A stretch of DNA of 64,000 nt from Mytilus californianus (lineage: Eukaryota; Mollusca; Bivalvia; Mytilida; Mytilidae), in contig NW_026262668.1 in NCBI RefSeq assembly GCF_021869535.1, positions 136,263,635 through 136,327,634 of the forward strand, in the 5' to 3' direction. How positions within the stretch are numbered: the stretch's first letter is position 1; every line of letters starts with the position of its first letter. Below, in pieces: positions 22,958 to 34,700 of the stretch. The translations under genes and the position numbers were made by a program. Below the pieces are notes generated by a model. The model ran no database searches and had not been told where the DNA came from. It saw only the letters and a list, made by a program, of their open reading frames with translations.

Positions 22958-24470
22958 TGGTCTATATGTATTGTCTTTGGGTCTAGATAAAGGATATATG
23001 TATAATGTATTGTCTTTGAGTCTAGATAAAGGATATATGTATTATGTTTGTCTATGGTTCTTAGGTTCAGTCTATATGTACTATGTATTGTCTATGGTTC
23101 TTAGGTTCAGTCTATATGTATTGTCTGTGGTTCTTAGGTAGAGTCTATATGTATAGTTTAGGGTTCTTAGGTTTAGTTTATATGTATTGTCTATGGTTCT
23201 TAGATAAAGGATATATGCATGATATGTTTTGTCTATGGTTTTTAGGTTCAGTCTATATGTATTATGTATTGTCTATGGTTCTTAGGTTCAGTCTATATGT
23301 ATTATGTATTGTCTATGGTTCTTAGGTACAGTCTATATGTATTGTCTGTGGTTCTTAGGTAGAGTATATATGTATAGTCTATGGTTCTTAGGTTTAGTTT
23401 ATACGTATTATCTATTGTTCTTATATAAAGGATATATGCATGATATGTTTTGTCTATTGTTCTTAGTTTCAGTCTATATGTATTATGTATTGTCTATGGT
23501 TCTTAGGTTCAGTCTATATGTATTGTCTATGGTTCTTAGATAAAGGATATATGCATGATATGTTTTGTCTATGGTTCTTAGGTTCAGTCTGTATGTATTA
23601 TGTATTGTCTATGGTTCTTAGGTTCAGTCTATATTTATTATGTATTGTCTATGGTTCTTAGGTTCAGTCTATATGTATTATGTATTGTCTATGGTTCTTA
23701 GGTACAGTCTATATGTATTGTCTGTGGTTCTTAGGTAGAGTATATATGTATAGTCTATGGTTCTTAGGTTTAGTTTATACGTATTATCTATTGTTCTTAT
23801 ATAAAGGATATATGCATGATATGTTTTGTCTATGGTTCTTAGTTTCAGTCTATATGTATTATGTATTGTCTATGGTTCTTAGGTTCAGTCTATATGTATT
23901 GTCTATGGTTCTTAGATAAAGGATATATGCATGATATGTTTTGTCTATGGTTCTTAGGTTCAGTCTATATGTATTATGTATTGTCTATGGTTCTTAGGTT
24001 CAGTCTATATGTATTATGTATTGTCTATGGTTCTTAGGTAGAGTCTATATGTATTGTCTGTGGTTCTTAGGTAGAGTATATATGTATAGTCTATGGTTCT
24101 TAGGTTTAGTTTATATGTATTATCTATTGTTCGTATATAAAGGATATATGCATGATATGTTTTGTCTATGGTTCTTAGTTTCAGTCTATATGTTTAGTAT
24201 ATTGTTGTTAGAAATAGGCTGTATATATTGTCTATAATTCTTAGATATAAGCTTATTATGTTGTCTATGGTGTTTAAGTATAGTCGACACTATATATGTA
24301 TTTTCTATGGTTCTTAGATATAGGCTTTATATATTTTTCTATGGTTCTTATATTGAGGGTATATGTATTGTTTATGATTCTTAGGTTTATGTTATAAGTT
24401 TTGTCTATATGGTTCTTACGTACAGTCTATATGACATGTATGTATTGTTTTGTTGATATGGTTCTTAGGT
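22958..24470. repeat. 33-bp minisatellite family A, right array, second block (inverted) with higher-order repeats
   Basis: A multi-unit block (starting TATTGTCTATGGTTCTTAGGTA and including a GATAAAGGATATATGCATGATATG variant) recurs at about 23,304, 23,680 and 24,016, offsets of 376 and 336 bp. The copies at 23,304 and 23,680 are nearly identical. The block ends at TTGATATGGTTCTTAGGTACAGG, which is the mirror of the left array's start at about 380-400. Confidence 0.92.
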
Positions 24471-24787
24471 ACAGGTTTGATATAAGTATTGCAATTACAT
24501 TGCAGTGATCAAACTATTTAACTATTTAATGATCAACCTATTTAATAACATGATCATGAATTTTTAGGGCAGAAATCAAAACTATTGGCATGATTAAACA
24601 AGGTTATAAAAGACAATAATTAACCAATCAATTTGAAGTGATGATTAAACCCTGTAATCACATTATCATCAAAGGCAGATTTTGAGGGAGCAGGGAGCTT
24701 CATATATGATAAATGTATAGACTTTATAAACGTATTGCTCTAAATGTTGGTTTACCATAGGGCATCTACCCCTTTTTCAAAATCCTG
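24440..24787. repeat. Right arm of the large inverted repeat
   Basis: Reverse complement of 1-410, minus about 70 bp. Landmarks are TAACATGATCATGAATTTTTAGGGCAGAAATC, GAGGGAGCAGGGAGCTTCATATATGATAAATG and CCCTTTTTCAAAATCCT. Confidence 0.85.
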
Positions 24788-24789
24788 GA

Positions 24790-25430
24790 TCATGTACAAT
24801 AAGGGGAATAATCAAATGATTAACATGATCAAAGTGTGATATAACATTATCTAATCTATCATGAATATCAAGGGCAACAATCAAACCTTACATTAGATAA
24901 TTATAAATACTAAGGGCAATAATCAAAAATATGTAATCAGATAATCATGAAAAGTAAGGGAAATAATCAAATGATCATCACGGTCAAACTGTGTAATCAG
25001 ATAATCATGAATTTTGATGGCAATAATCAAACAATCATCATGGCCTAACTGTTTAATCATGATTATCAAGGGCAATAATCAGACGATCATCAAGGCCTAA
25101 CTGTTTAGTCATATGATCATGATTATCAAGGGAAATAATCAGACGATCATCACAGCCTAACTGTTTATTCATATGGTTATGAATACTAAGGGCAATAATC
25201 AAACAATCATCATGGCCTAACTGTTTAATCATATGATACTGATTATCAAGGGCAATTATCAGACGATCATCACGGCCGAACTGTTTAATCAAATGATCAA
25301 GATTATCAAGGGCAATAATCAGACAATGATCACAGCCGAACTGTTTAATCATATGATCATGATTATAATGGGCAATAATCAGACGATCATCAAAGCCTTA
25401 CTGTTTAATCATATGGTTATGAATACTAAT
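24790..25430. repeat. 60-bp satellite rich in TGATCA palindromes
   Basis: The unit reads approximately AAGGGCAATAATCAGACGATCATCACGGCCTAACTGTTTAATCATATGATCATGATTATC. The AGACGATCAT landmark falls at 25,081, 25,141, (25,201), 25,261, (25,321) and 25,381, an exact 60-bp period. The first copies (24,800-25,020) are more diverged. A minus-strand 99-residue frame has a 20-residue period and is a by-product of the repeat. Confidence 0.92.
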
Positions 25431-25435
25431 TAAGT

Positions 25436-25700
25436 GGGTCTAATTAGGGTCTAAGCGTGACCGGGTATTGGCTGATTTTTTTTAAGCATGACACGTGATG
25501 GTCGAATAATTAAGCGTAAAAACAGGAAACGAAGTCCGGCAGGACACAGGAAATAACATGCGCTATTATGGCAATGAGAAGAGGGATACGGGATTCTCAC
25601 TAAACAATAAGTGGGATCCAGGATCAGAACCCCCCCCCCCCCCCCAAAAAAATGAGACCCCCTATACTAAGGGCAATAATAAAAAAAATCATAGGGCACA
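25436..25700 (+). repeat. Dispersed repeat with C16 run
   Basis: Begins AAGTGGGTCTAATTAGGGTCTAAGCGTGACC and carries ATTAAGCGTAAAAACAGGAAACGAAG, a block I associate with dispersed mussel repeats. It includes 16 consecutive C residues at 25,630-25,645. Non-coding. Confidence 0.55.
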
Positions 25701-26140
25701 ACTGTGTAAACATATAATAATGAATATGAGTATCTCTTACTATCAACATGATCACACCACTCATTAGTTATACTTATAGACTTATACTGAGAACTTTTAA
25801 GTTTATAAATCCCAGGTTGGACCAAATCCTGATATTTTGGCCTTAATGTTTAAAACAAAGGTATGTTTGTTATTTGGTCGTAAACATGCAATTTTTGTTT
25901 TAGTGTTTACCCTTTTCCGCATCTTTAGGACTTCTTGCCCGTCAATTAACAGCAGTATAAATATAACGTGAAATCGAAACAGAAAGTACACTTCGGAAAC
26001 TCTTTTTTTCGTAGAATAAATCCGAGTTACATTGAGAACCAATCGTATGATAGATAACAAAAATGAAAAATAAATAAGCCAATCAGAGCGTGGTCCATAT
26101 CGTGGTTTTTAGATCGTAAGAACCCCAACTATTATACCTC
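25701..26140. other. Unassigned DNA
   Basis: An 85-residue minus-strand frame is present but shows no recognisable family. The end near 26,140 abuts the truncated recombinase of the DIRS relic. Confidence 0.4.
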
Positions 26141-26144
26141 AAAA

Positions 26145-26275
26145 AACATAATAATATTTCTTCACTGTGTTGTCCGATTTACTTTTTGCTAACAAATCAG
26201 GAATAACGGCTAAATAACTGTCAAGATAATTTGGTAACTCTGCAATATTGTTTCTGAACACCTGGAAAAACATAC
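26145..26275 (-). pseudogene. Tyrosine recombinase N-terminal remnant
   Basis: The minus strand reads NIAELPNYLDSYLAVIPD followed by LLAKSKSDNTVKKYYYVF and then a stop. The SKSDNTVKKY motif is the usual beginning of the DIRS/Ngaro recombinase core-binding domain. The catalytic R-H-R-Y part is missing. Confidence 0.7.
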
Positions 26276-26479
26276 TTAATAACATAATTTTAAATAAATA
26301 TGTGATCCCTTTCCAAGTTTAGAATATTTCATCAATGCAATACATAATAAACATGATAAACCAATAAAATTACAATATAATATCTGCAATACAAACGTCA
26401 ACCAATTCAAGAAAAACTACCACCAAATGATTATTAATTGTTAATCAAATGTCTCCCTAAAATCCATTCTAAGAGCAAA

Positions 26480-27544
26480 CATCCTAAATGGTAAATCAAT
26501 ATTACCAAAAACCGATGTATTCCCTCTACCAGGTACACAAAAACGGCCAGTAATTCGCCGATCTCCACAAAGGTAAAATAACAGTACCGTATGCTTTACA
26601 CTGCTGCATGTACATAGGCACTTTCAAAAATAGGCAAATTGGGGGAACAAACCACCCATTTATACCTTGCCAATTAACAATGAACGCATCAATACCCATT
26701 GAATGTACATTCCAATACCTGGAACAAAATACAGGTAATCGATGGTTATGATCACTAGCAAACCAGTCAATTTCATGAGGACCCCAAAGGGAATCCAGAT
26801 ATTCAAAAACATGTACTGCAAGACCCCAGTCATCAGTGTCTATGATACGACTTATATGGTCTGCAATTTCATTCTCAGCCCTGCTATCCGTTCAACCTCT
26901 AGTGACTCGTTGTGCTTCAAACAAGTCACTAAAATGTCATATGCAATATCTTGCCAATAAGATTTCAAACTGCCCTTATGGACTATGGAAACAACGTTTT
27001 GGTTATCCGTAAACCATTTAATGCGCTTATCCCTCATAAAATCTATCAAAGAATGCAATACACATGCCAATAGCATCGCTATAAATATTGGTTTAACACA
27101 AAAAACCACTGTCAATAAGGTCTTGTTTAACTTGTGCAGCAATATATGTACAGGCGTTCAAATCAGAATAGGTACCAAACCCGTCATCTAAATACATAAA
27201 ATGTGTTTACCTTCGCCTCTCCATTTTTTTTATTAATGGCCTGGTAACTTTAGTAAATATGTAACAGGCAGAATTTAATCTTAAAGGGAGGACTAGAAAT
27301 CTAAAATATTTAGTACTTTCGCCATATGTCCAGGAAAACCCTAGGTAATCAGTATGCGGCTCATATATGTCTAACTAAAAACAATAAAAATCCTTTTTGA
27401 TAAATTGCATAGCTACACGGATATCTTAAAATTTCACAGATGTCTTCCACGGATGTAAATTGACATGACGTAGATCTAAAATTAAACGTTTTTTGCCATT
27501 GGTTTGAATAGAGACAGTAAGTGGATTTACAACTAATGGTTTTT
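26480..27544 (-). pseudogene. DIRS-type RT core and RNase H remnant
   Basis: The RT palm contains KKRLILDLRHVNL and, after stop-interrupted sequence, FMYLDDGFGTYSDLNACTYI. A stop follows GFLC soon after, and sequence between RT and RNase H appears deleted. RNase H gives KWFTDNQNVVSIVHKGS and, in other frames, NEIADHISRIIDTDDWGL and the GPHEIDWFASDHNH segment typical of the DIRS polyprotein end. Several frameshifts are evident. Confidence 0.85.
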
Positions 27545-29222
27545 AACCGGATTTTCGAAGTAAAAATCGGTTATTGATTTGGGGATGTACGGCGGGCGAG
27601 CGGGTGGGAGGGCTATCGGGCGACTGCCAAACAGTGTCCGTTCAATAACATGAAAACACTATAACCAAATTTTTTCAAATTTATATATGTTGTATCCTGT
27701 GACTAAATGAAGGTCAAGTTCAATTTTCACGGTTTTTTCTTTTCTCCTTGTTGAGTTATTGCCCTTTTTAATATCCAAAAGTGGTACTTCTAATGTGATT
27801 GAGTTATTTCCCTTTGAACAGAAATTGTTAATTATATATATAAAGTTTGATTACACTAAGTGTTTTTTAAAAATTTTCCCCTGTTATCAGATTACAAACC
27901 ATATGGTAAATGTCTTATGACACAATTATAATTGGAGTGACAGATTTATTTAAAAATTTTCTGTTTCCTAAGTGCTGATGATTATAAGCTATATAGGACT
28001 GTATAAATATAGTAAGAAATCTACTGTTCATTTTTAGACATTTTGAAGATAATTACAGATAAGTTTTATAGATTTTTAAAAGACATTGTATTAATGATAA
28101 AATTTTGGATTTTCTTTTCTTTGGTTAATTGTTTGAAGAATTTTGTGGTAGGTTTGTTTGTTATTCTGTAAAAACTAATTTTCTGAATGCTATATGTATT
28201 TTTTTATGAAGTGAACTCCTTTAAAAACTAAGCTTATATTGTCTATTAATAAACATATATTTAGATTTCTGATTTTGGGCCCAGTTTTCAAGTAAGTCCA
28301 AATCGGGGTCCAAAATTAAACTGTGTTTGATTTCAACATAAATTGAATATATATAGGGTTCTTTGAAATGCTGAATCTAAACCTGTATTTAATTTCATTA
28401 TTTATTAGATTATACCACATTGAGGTCTAAAGGGTCCTAAATTAAACTTTTGTTTAATTTCATCAAAAATTGAATTCTTGGGGTTGTTTGATATGCTAAT
28501 TTCTAACAATGTTTAAGTGATTGAATCAAATCTAATTTTAGAGAATTTAGTCATCACTGGTTGTTGTTATTATATTATTGATTATAATTTGAAAATAGAT
28601 GTATATAACATAATATCTAATTTGAGAGAACTATTTATTCAGTTTGAGTTATTTCCCATTGAACAGAAAATTATATGGATAAGATTAAACTGTGTTTCAT
28701 TCCAACATAAATTGAATATATATAGGGTTCTTTCACATGCTGAATCTAAACCTGTATTTAAATATTAAATTTTTGGGCCCAGTTTTCAAGTTGGTCCAAA
28801 TCAGGGTCCAAAATTAGACTTTGTTTGATTTAACAAAAAATGAATTTATGGGGTTCTTTGAAATGCTGAATCAAGCCATGTATTGAGAGATTTTTGATTG
28901 TGGGCTCCTTCATCAAATTGGTCCACATTGAGGTCCAAAGGGTCCTAAATTAAGCTTTTGTTTGATTTCATCAAAAATTGAATTCTTTGGGTTCTTTGAT
29001 ATGCTGATTCTAACAATGTACTTAGATTTTGGATATTGGACCATAATAGGTAAATGATCCATTTCAAATATTTCAGTTCTTTGACCACATTCATTTTGTG
29101 TCACAAACCTATGCTGTGTCATATATTCAATCACAATCCAAATTCAGAGCTGTTTAAGCTTAAATGTAGTGTCCATACTTGCTCAACTGTTCAGGGTTCG
29201 ACCTCTGCAGGAAGATCCGGTT
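27545..29222. mobile_element. Non-autonomous element with AACCGGAT ends nested in the DIRS RT
   Basis: The left end is AACCGGATTTTCGAAGTAAA and the right end, reverse complemented, AACCGGATCTTCCTGCAGAG, so short inverted termini of about 8-11 bp. Outside it, the RT frame is split between EAVRVTSN (right side) and NPLVVNPLTVS (left side). The interior repeats a TGGGCCCAGTTTTCAAGT..GTCCAAATC block and a GGGTTCTTTGAAATGCTGAATC block two or three times, and ends with ACTGTTCAGGGTTCGACCTC, which recurs in reverse at about 61,888-61,912. No transposase. The 83-residue plus-strand frame is spurious. Confidence 0.75.
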
Positions 29223-29444
29223 TGATGTCACTCTGACAGCCTCTTGTTTATTAGTACATTCAATAATAAGTCCTCTAATCAAAAGATCATCAATAGCTTC
29301 CAAAACAAAATCACTGTGTTTAATAGCAGGACGATTGTTATGTAAGCAAACGGAAGGCGGTATAGTTAAAAAAAGGTATTTTATATCCATGTAAAATAGT
29401 GTCAATAATGAAATCATAACAACCGATACTATACCAAAAATCAA
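29200..29444 (-). pseudogene. DIRS-type RT N-terminal fragment
   Basis: The frame contains NNRPAIKHSDFVLEAIDDLL followed by IRGLIIECTN, the segment that precedes the NPLSVS block in DIRS-like RTs. It is interrupted at VRVTSN by the element at 27,545-29,222; the residues after that come from the inserted element. Confidence 0.8.
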
Positions 29445-29589
29445 TATGTCTCTTTAATCTACCTTTGACGATAATTTGTTCCTGACCTTGTTCATTTTCA
29501 AGGTAGTCGTGTGTAAGTTAGTGTGCACTCGATTGACTATCAATAGAAATATTTAAATACTCATCTTTTATGAAATCATTCCGTTTTTG

Positions 29590-30360
29590 ACTTACTGACT
29601 GCTATTGGGTTGAATGGGCATCTATTCCTCCAGTGTTGCATAGATCCACAACCATAGCAGGCTCCTTGTTGGAATTTAGGCCGACTTCCGCTCGTGCTGG
29701 GCATGTTGGAGTTTAACAGGAAACCGGCATACCAACCGGTCTGAGGTTCCCGAAAGGGCTGCAGTTGGAATGTTGCTGGAATATTGGGTACATTCTGAGC
29801 AGAATTATTAGCATAAGTAGAAGAAGACTTAACCTTTTTTGACGCCTTGAACTTGCGCTTTTTAATAGCTCTACTCTCTGCATTGATGAATTTGTTTTCA
29901 TACTCGGTATCACTTGCAACCGGGTTAGTCTCATACTTCCTAACAGTATCCTAACCACCCTCACTGCTATCAGCAATCTTTATCAATTTGTTGCGTTTTT
30001 AAAGTTTGTAAATAACCTCAACAACAGTCTCACGTGCATAATCTGATTTACAATGTTCAATAGTCCAAATTACTTGATTAAAACTTCAGAATTAAGTGTA
30101 TGTTGCACCTTATTACCTTCATATTTCCAATGATATTCATTTTCAACTTTCGGTTTTTAACCTGCGAAGCGACAGTTAAAGTAGACCCTTGAACCTCATT
30201 TTTTAAATCAATGAGACTCCTGGCGGAGTTAAGAGTTATTTAACAGCTCTCAAAATGTTCTGTAATGAAACATCAGGAGATTCATCAAGTGGTGTTGGAG
30301 TCTGAATCCATGGAGATATTTAAGATGGCAGCGGACCAAGATAAATTCCAACTGTTCAGA
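29590..30360 (-). pseudogene. Gag-like region with CCHC zinc knuckle
   Basis: The minus strand encodes GACYGCGSMQHWRNRCPFNP near 29,655-29,600, a C-x2-C-x4-H-x4-C knuckle. It is preceded by a Ser/Pro/Gln-rich stretch and, further upstream, PTPLDESPDVSLQNILRAVK. Stops separate the pieces. It fits the nucleocapsid part of the DIRS-like element. Confidence 0.7.
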
Positions 30361-30576
30361 TTGACGGTGAAGTGCTGAATGATATATAGGAAATAAAAAA
30401 CCACGAAAATAATTTTGAAGCGTGAAAACCTAACGCCCTCTATACTACATGTGATGAAAACACCATGGAGAAATTAATATCATTCTAATGCACTGCCTGT
30501 TTAAACGAATTAAATTACAATTATAGTGTTCTTTTTATTTGTCTTTGTATATTTTTACCCTTTACTGTTTAGTCCT

Positions 30577-30859
30577 TTTTTATGCCCCACCTAGGGGCAT
30601 TATGTTTTTCGGTCTGTGCGTCCGTTCGTCAGTTCGTCCATCCGTCCGGCTGTCCCGCTTCAGGTTAAAGTTTTTGGTCAAGGTAGTTTTTGATGAAGTT
30701 GAAGTCCAATCAACTTGAAACTTAGTACACATGTTCCCTATGATATGATCTTTCTAATTTTAATGCCAAATTAGAGTTTTGACCACAATTTCACGGTCCA
30801 CTGAACATAAAAAATGATAGTGCGAGTGGGGCATCCGTGTACTATAGACACATTCTTGT
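30577..30859 (+). repeat. Dispersed repeat, 'ATGCCCCACCTA' family, copy 2
   Basis: Second copy of the 8,205-8,470 repeat, starting TTTTTTATGCCCCACCTAGG and ending ACTATAGACACATTCTTGTT. Confidence 0.85.
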
Positions 30860-31330
30860 TGGTTATATACTTTTGGCATGGCTCTGTATTTATACATCCT
30901 GCCATGGTGTTATTATGCTACGGTCATTTTTTTGTATTCTTATCTCTCAATTTTTGCTATGTGCTTTGTCTATATGCCATTTTGTTTTTTTCTTTGTTTA
31001 CATAGTTGTATGTTTTTATAGTGATTAAGATTATAACACGAGGCTGACTCTGTACCACATTTTTACTTATTGTTTGTTTGTTTTGCTCACACATTGTTGT
31101 CAATATAATGGAATTCTATGCGACTTTCATACAAGTGAGAGGTTTAGCTAGCTACAAAACCAGGTTTTTCTACATAAGGAAATGCCTGTACCAAGTCAGG
31201 AATATGACAGTTGTTTTCCATTCGTTTGATGTGTTTGAGCTTTTGATTTTGCCATTTGATAAGTGACTTTCCGTTTTGAATTTTCCTTGGAGTTCGCTCT
31301 TTTTGTTTTTTTACTTTTTACCCATAGTTT
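30860..31330 (+). repeat. Dispersed mussel repeat
   Basis: Shares GAGGTTTAGCTAGCTACAAAACCAGG and TACCAAGTCAGGAATATGACAG with 11,470-11,550. The frames here (62-63 residues) are remnants of a T-rich non-coding repeat. Confidence 0.65.
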
Positions 31331-31510
31331 TTGGAACACCTTGATATACTGACCCAACACAGGTATAATACCTTGATATATTAGCCCAACATAGGTTTAA
31401 TACCTTTATGACAAAATTGATAAAGTTCCACACATGACAAAAGTGAGAAAAAGTCATTCAAATCTGTTCAAAATAAGAGGTGCACATCTTCAAACTGTGT
31501 TTCAATAAAT

Positions 31511-31720
31511 TGAAACAAACTATTGAAGTTACAGATGAAACAAACTATTGAAGTTACAGATGAAACAAACTATTGAAGTTACAGATGAAACAAACTATTG
31601 AAGTTACAGATGAAACAAACTATTGAAGTTACAGATGAAACAAACAATTGAAGTTACAGATGAAACAAACAATTGAAGTTACAGATGAAACAAACTATTG
31701 AAGTTACAGATGAAACAAAC
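31511..31720. repeat. 25-bp tandem repeat, 8.4 copies
   Basis: TGAAACAAACTATTGAAGTT plus ACAGA, starting at 31,511 and repeating every 25 bp to 31,710. Two copies carry AACAATTG in place of AACTATTG, and a last partial copy follows. Near-perfect, so recent. Confidence 0.97.
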
Positions 31721-34700
31721 TTGGCACCAACTATGTGTTTTGGATTATGATGATTATAGATGGCCGCTTGACTTCCAGCGACAATTAAATGCATATTCAG
31801 GACAAGAACATGTTATAGCAATATGAATATGACCCCTGCTTTATACCAGACTGACATGCAGAGCTTGATTTTAACGTTGTACTCAGCAAGTTTACTGTCT
31901 GCTGGATGCCGTATTACCATACCCAGACACATTGTTTTGATTTCATACAGGCAATGGTACATACCGTACATATAATCAATTTCTTTCAAAAATGTTTTAT
32001 TCTTCTGTATTACATTTTGCAAATATATCAAGTCTAGAAATGTTATGAGAAACAAACATCTATGGTGGTTTGTGTTTTAACCATATTAAACTTAATTACA
32101 TACACAACAAGTTAATATATTCTAGGTCCCTATCTATTAGTAGTAACAATATACATATATACAGTTAACATGATCAGCTATAATAACAAACCTGTTTCCT
32201 TAGAAATCATCAAAGAAATTACATTGGCAAGTTCAGCCTACAATAAAATTAATGAGATTCTTTACTTTTCAGTTTAATATTTCACTTTTTATTTTTTTTT
32301 ATTTTTAGGGTTTGTACCCGACATCAAACAAAATTTTTCTTCTGAATTTAAGCAAAAACTAATAACGAAAGATGATTAGATTTGTTATAAGAAAACTTGT
32401 TGTCCTTCCAAACAATGATGGTTTCTAAGGTTACATAAATCTAGCACAAGCATAAATTAATCACAGAAAAGTTCCTTGTACCACATGTGCACAAACAAAA
32501 ACATAACAGGGATACAGTTCTAGGGGACAATAATATAACAAGGTTTTGAGAGATAAGGTGTTTTGGCACAAAGGAAACCATTTACCCAGGTCCATATGAT
32601 TTATACCTATAATACAGGACAAGCCCCTAGACTCCTAACATCATTCACTCTCAATTTAAATTTATTTACTTAATTCATCACAAAATATTAGAATAGTCAA
32701 AGGTAAAAACTCTCATAGGAACTTAGAAACTTAAATTACCTCTTATGTTAGAACAAATTCTGGAATAATTATAAAACTGATGTAACTGTTATCAATTTAA
32801 GCAAACTTTTTTGTTCTTTAAATACTGAAGTTCAACATTACAGTAGTCCCGAGACAGATATGAAACTTTTCTACAAGATAACAAGCACTAATGAATCTAT
32901 ATATAAATAAACATAATAAATTTATATTATAAATATTATACTTTCTAAAAGATTGACACACTGGTACATGATCATTTGATTTTCAAAAAAAACAAGAAAC
33001 TAGAAATTATGTTCATACGACATATACATTCATAACTCCACATGTTTTGAATGAGCATTGTTATTATAGAGAATGTCTTAGTAAAGGATTCAATTTGTAA
33101 TACTATATCCATGATGGTAACCGTACTAGATGTCAGACAGGGCCAGTTAATTTTAAACAAGTTCAAATGATCAAAACCAAATATCTAATCAAATCTAAAA
33201 CAAATTAATGACAGAAATTCTGATTATTGATTGGATGTCAGGGGTCATCACCAAGGGGTCATCAAACATTGTTCTGAGAAAGGATAATCAAATGACCAAT
33301 TCCAATACCAGTGTCTGACAAACTGAATTACTCCTATATCCCATCATTTGTAATGACAAAAATGTGAGTTGACTGGTTGGTTAGTGGATACATCTGGCAT
33401 AACTTCAAATATTAACAGTTCAAGGACATAAGCAACAAAATTTATTTCCAACTTGCCAAGAGGTAGAAAAACAAAATATCTTTTTTTATAGAAAACATAT
33501 AAAGGTGACACAATAACAACTGATGTGATGAAGGTAATAGCCCACATTTGTGTGAAATAAAAGTTAGGATGTTTCATCATCTTTACCTTATTGCCATTAT
33601 ACAATGATCAATTTTGCTCTGAGGCATCAGAGATTTTCTCTTGTGAGGTCAAACTGTTATGGGTATGGCTGTGATGTAATGTAAAGTAGCAATAAGGTGT
33701 TTAAAAGTTAAATTTAAAAAAAGAAATATTTTCTATTACGTTCTTCCATTTTTTTCTTCCTTCATTTAATAACATTTGATTTCAGCTTTTTTGTCAAAAA
33801 TGAACAATCCAGACTAATATCTTTAAACAGATTTATTTAATAAAGAATTTTATTCTAAATTCTGTGAAATGATTGATTGATTGTTATAGATGTACACACC
33901 TTACAGAACTAACTTTCTGGACTATATCAAAGAAATAACAAAGTGGTTTCTAGTAAAACAGACAGACAAAATAACTATTGAGCTACTACAGAAACAAAAG
34001 AATAGGCACTCTGGGGATGATATGTGTCTGTACAATGGAACATGAACAGTTTGTATGGCACAAAAAGGAAGACACTTCAACAATTTTGAATCAATGCAAA
34101 ATATAAAATGTCCTAAATACATCTGTATCCAACCAAGTGCCTTCCTTTTTGTAAACCCTGAATAAGTACAATACAGAAAATTGATTCATTGTATTAAGTT
34201 TTGTCAATAAATGGAGGACAAAATAAATAAGTGATCTACAAATAACAAATATCATGATAAAATACATCCTTACATTGACATTAAGAGATCTGAGGGATTA
34301 TGATTCCCTAAAACATAATTCTCAAATTTCAACTAACTCCTATTTACCACTATATCTCAAATCATAAAAAAATTTCATCACACAAATATTTTGTTCAATA
34401 AAGCAATGCTATGTTGACAATGTTAGAGGATTTGAATGAGAAAACATATTGTGTTTTATATGAAGGAAATATTTTGCTTCAGTCTGGTTAGCCACTACCA
34501 GTAAGCCTGTATCTATAGTCCAATCATGCAATGGAAAATGAGCATACATTTTTAAGTCAAAAATGGGTTTCTTAAAATTTATCTTTCAGGCAATTCTGTT
34601 TGACAAAAGGATATTACTGTTCACTGCAACTTAAACTCTAAATCAAGAGGAGATAGGCTGTAAGTTTGGACGATTACACAAATATAAGAGCTATGTTTCA

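Larger units (their letters stand above)
26145..30360 (-). mobile_element. DIRS/Ngaro-type tyrosine-recombinase retrotransposon relic
   Basis: Reading leftward on the minus strand, the order is a Gag-like region with a CCHC knuckle (about 30,360-29,590), RT N-terminus (29,444-29,223), RT core with NPLTVSIQ and KKRLILDLRHVNLH (27,544-27,450), YLDDGFG (27,194-27,175), RNase H FTDNQNVVSIVHKGS (about 27,010-26,950), a WFASDHNHRLPVFCSRYWN-type segment (about 26,780-26,700) and LLAKSKSDNTVKKYY, the start of a tyrosine recombinase (about 26,200-26,145). Stops and deletions occur throughout and the recombinase is truncated, so it is inactive. A second element at 27,545-29,222 interrupts the RT. The gag-RT-RH-YR order with LDDG is characteristic of DIRS-like elements. 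Confidence 0.88.

Noticed and set aside
25053-25352. 99-residue frame with DNHDHMIKQ-type repeats
   Set aside because: 20-residue translation of the 60-bp satellite.
25630-25645. C16 run as a possible G-quadruplex regulatory site
   Set aside because: A homopolymer within a dispersed repeat, far from any promoter; nothing else supports a function.
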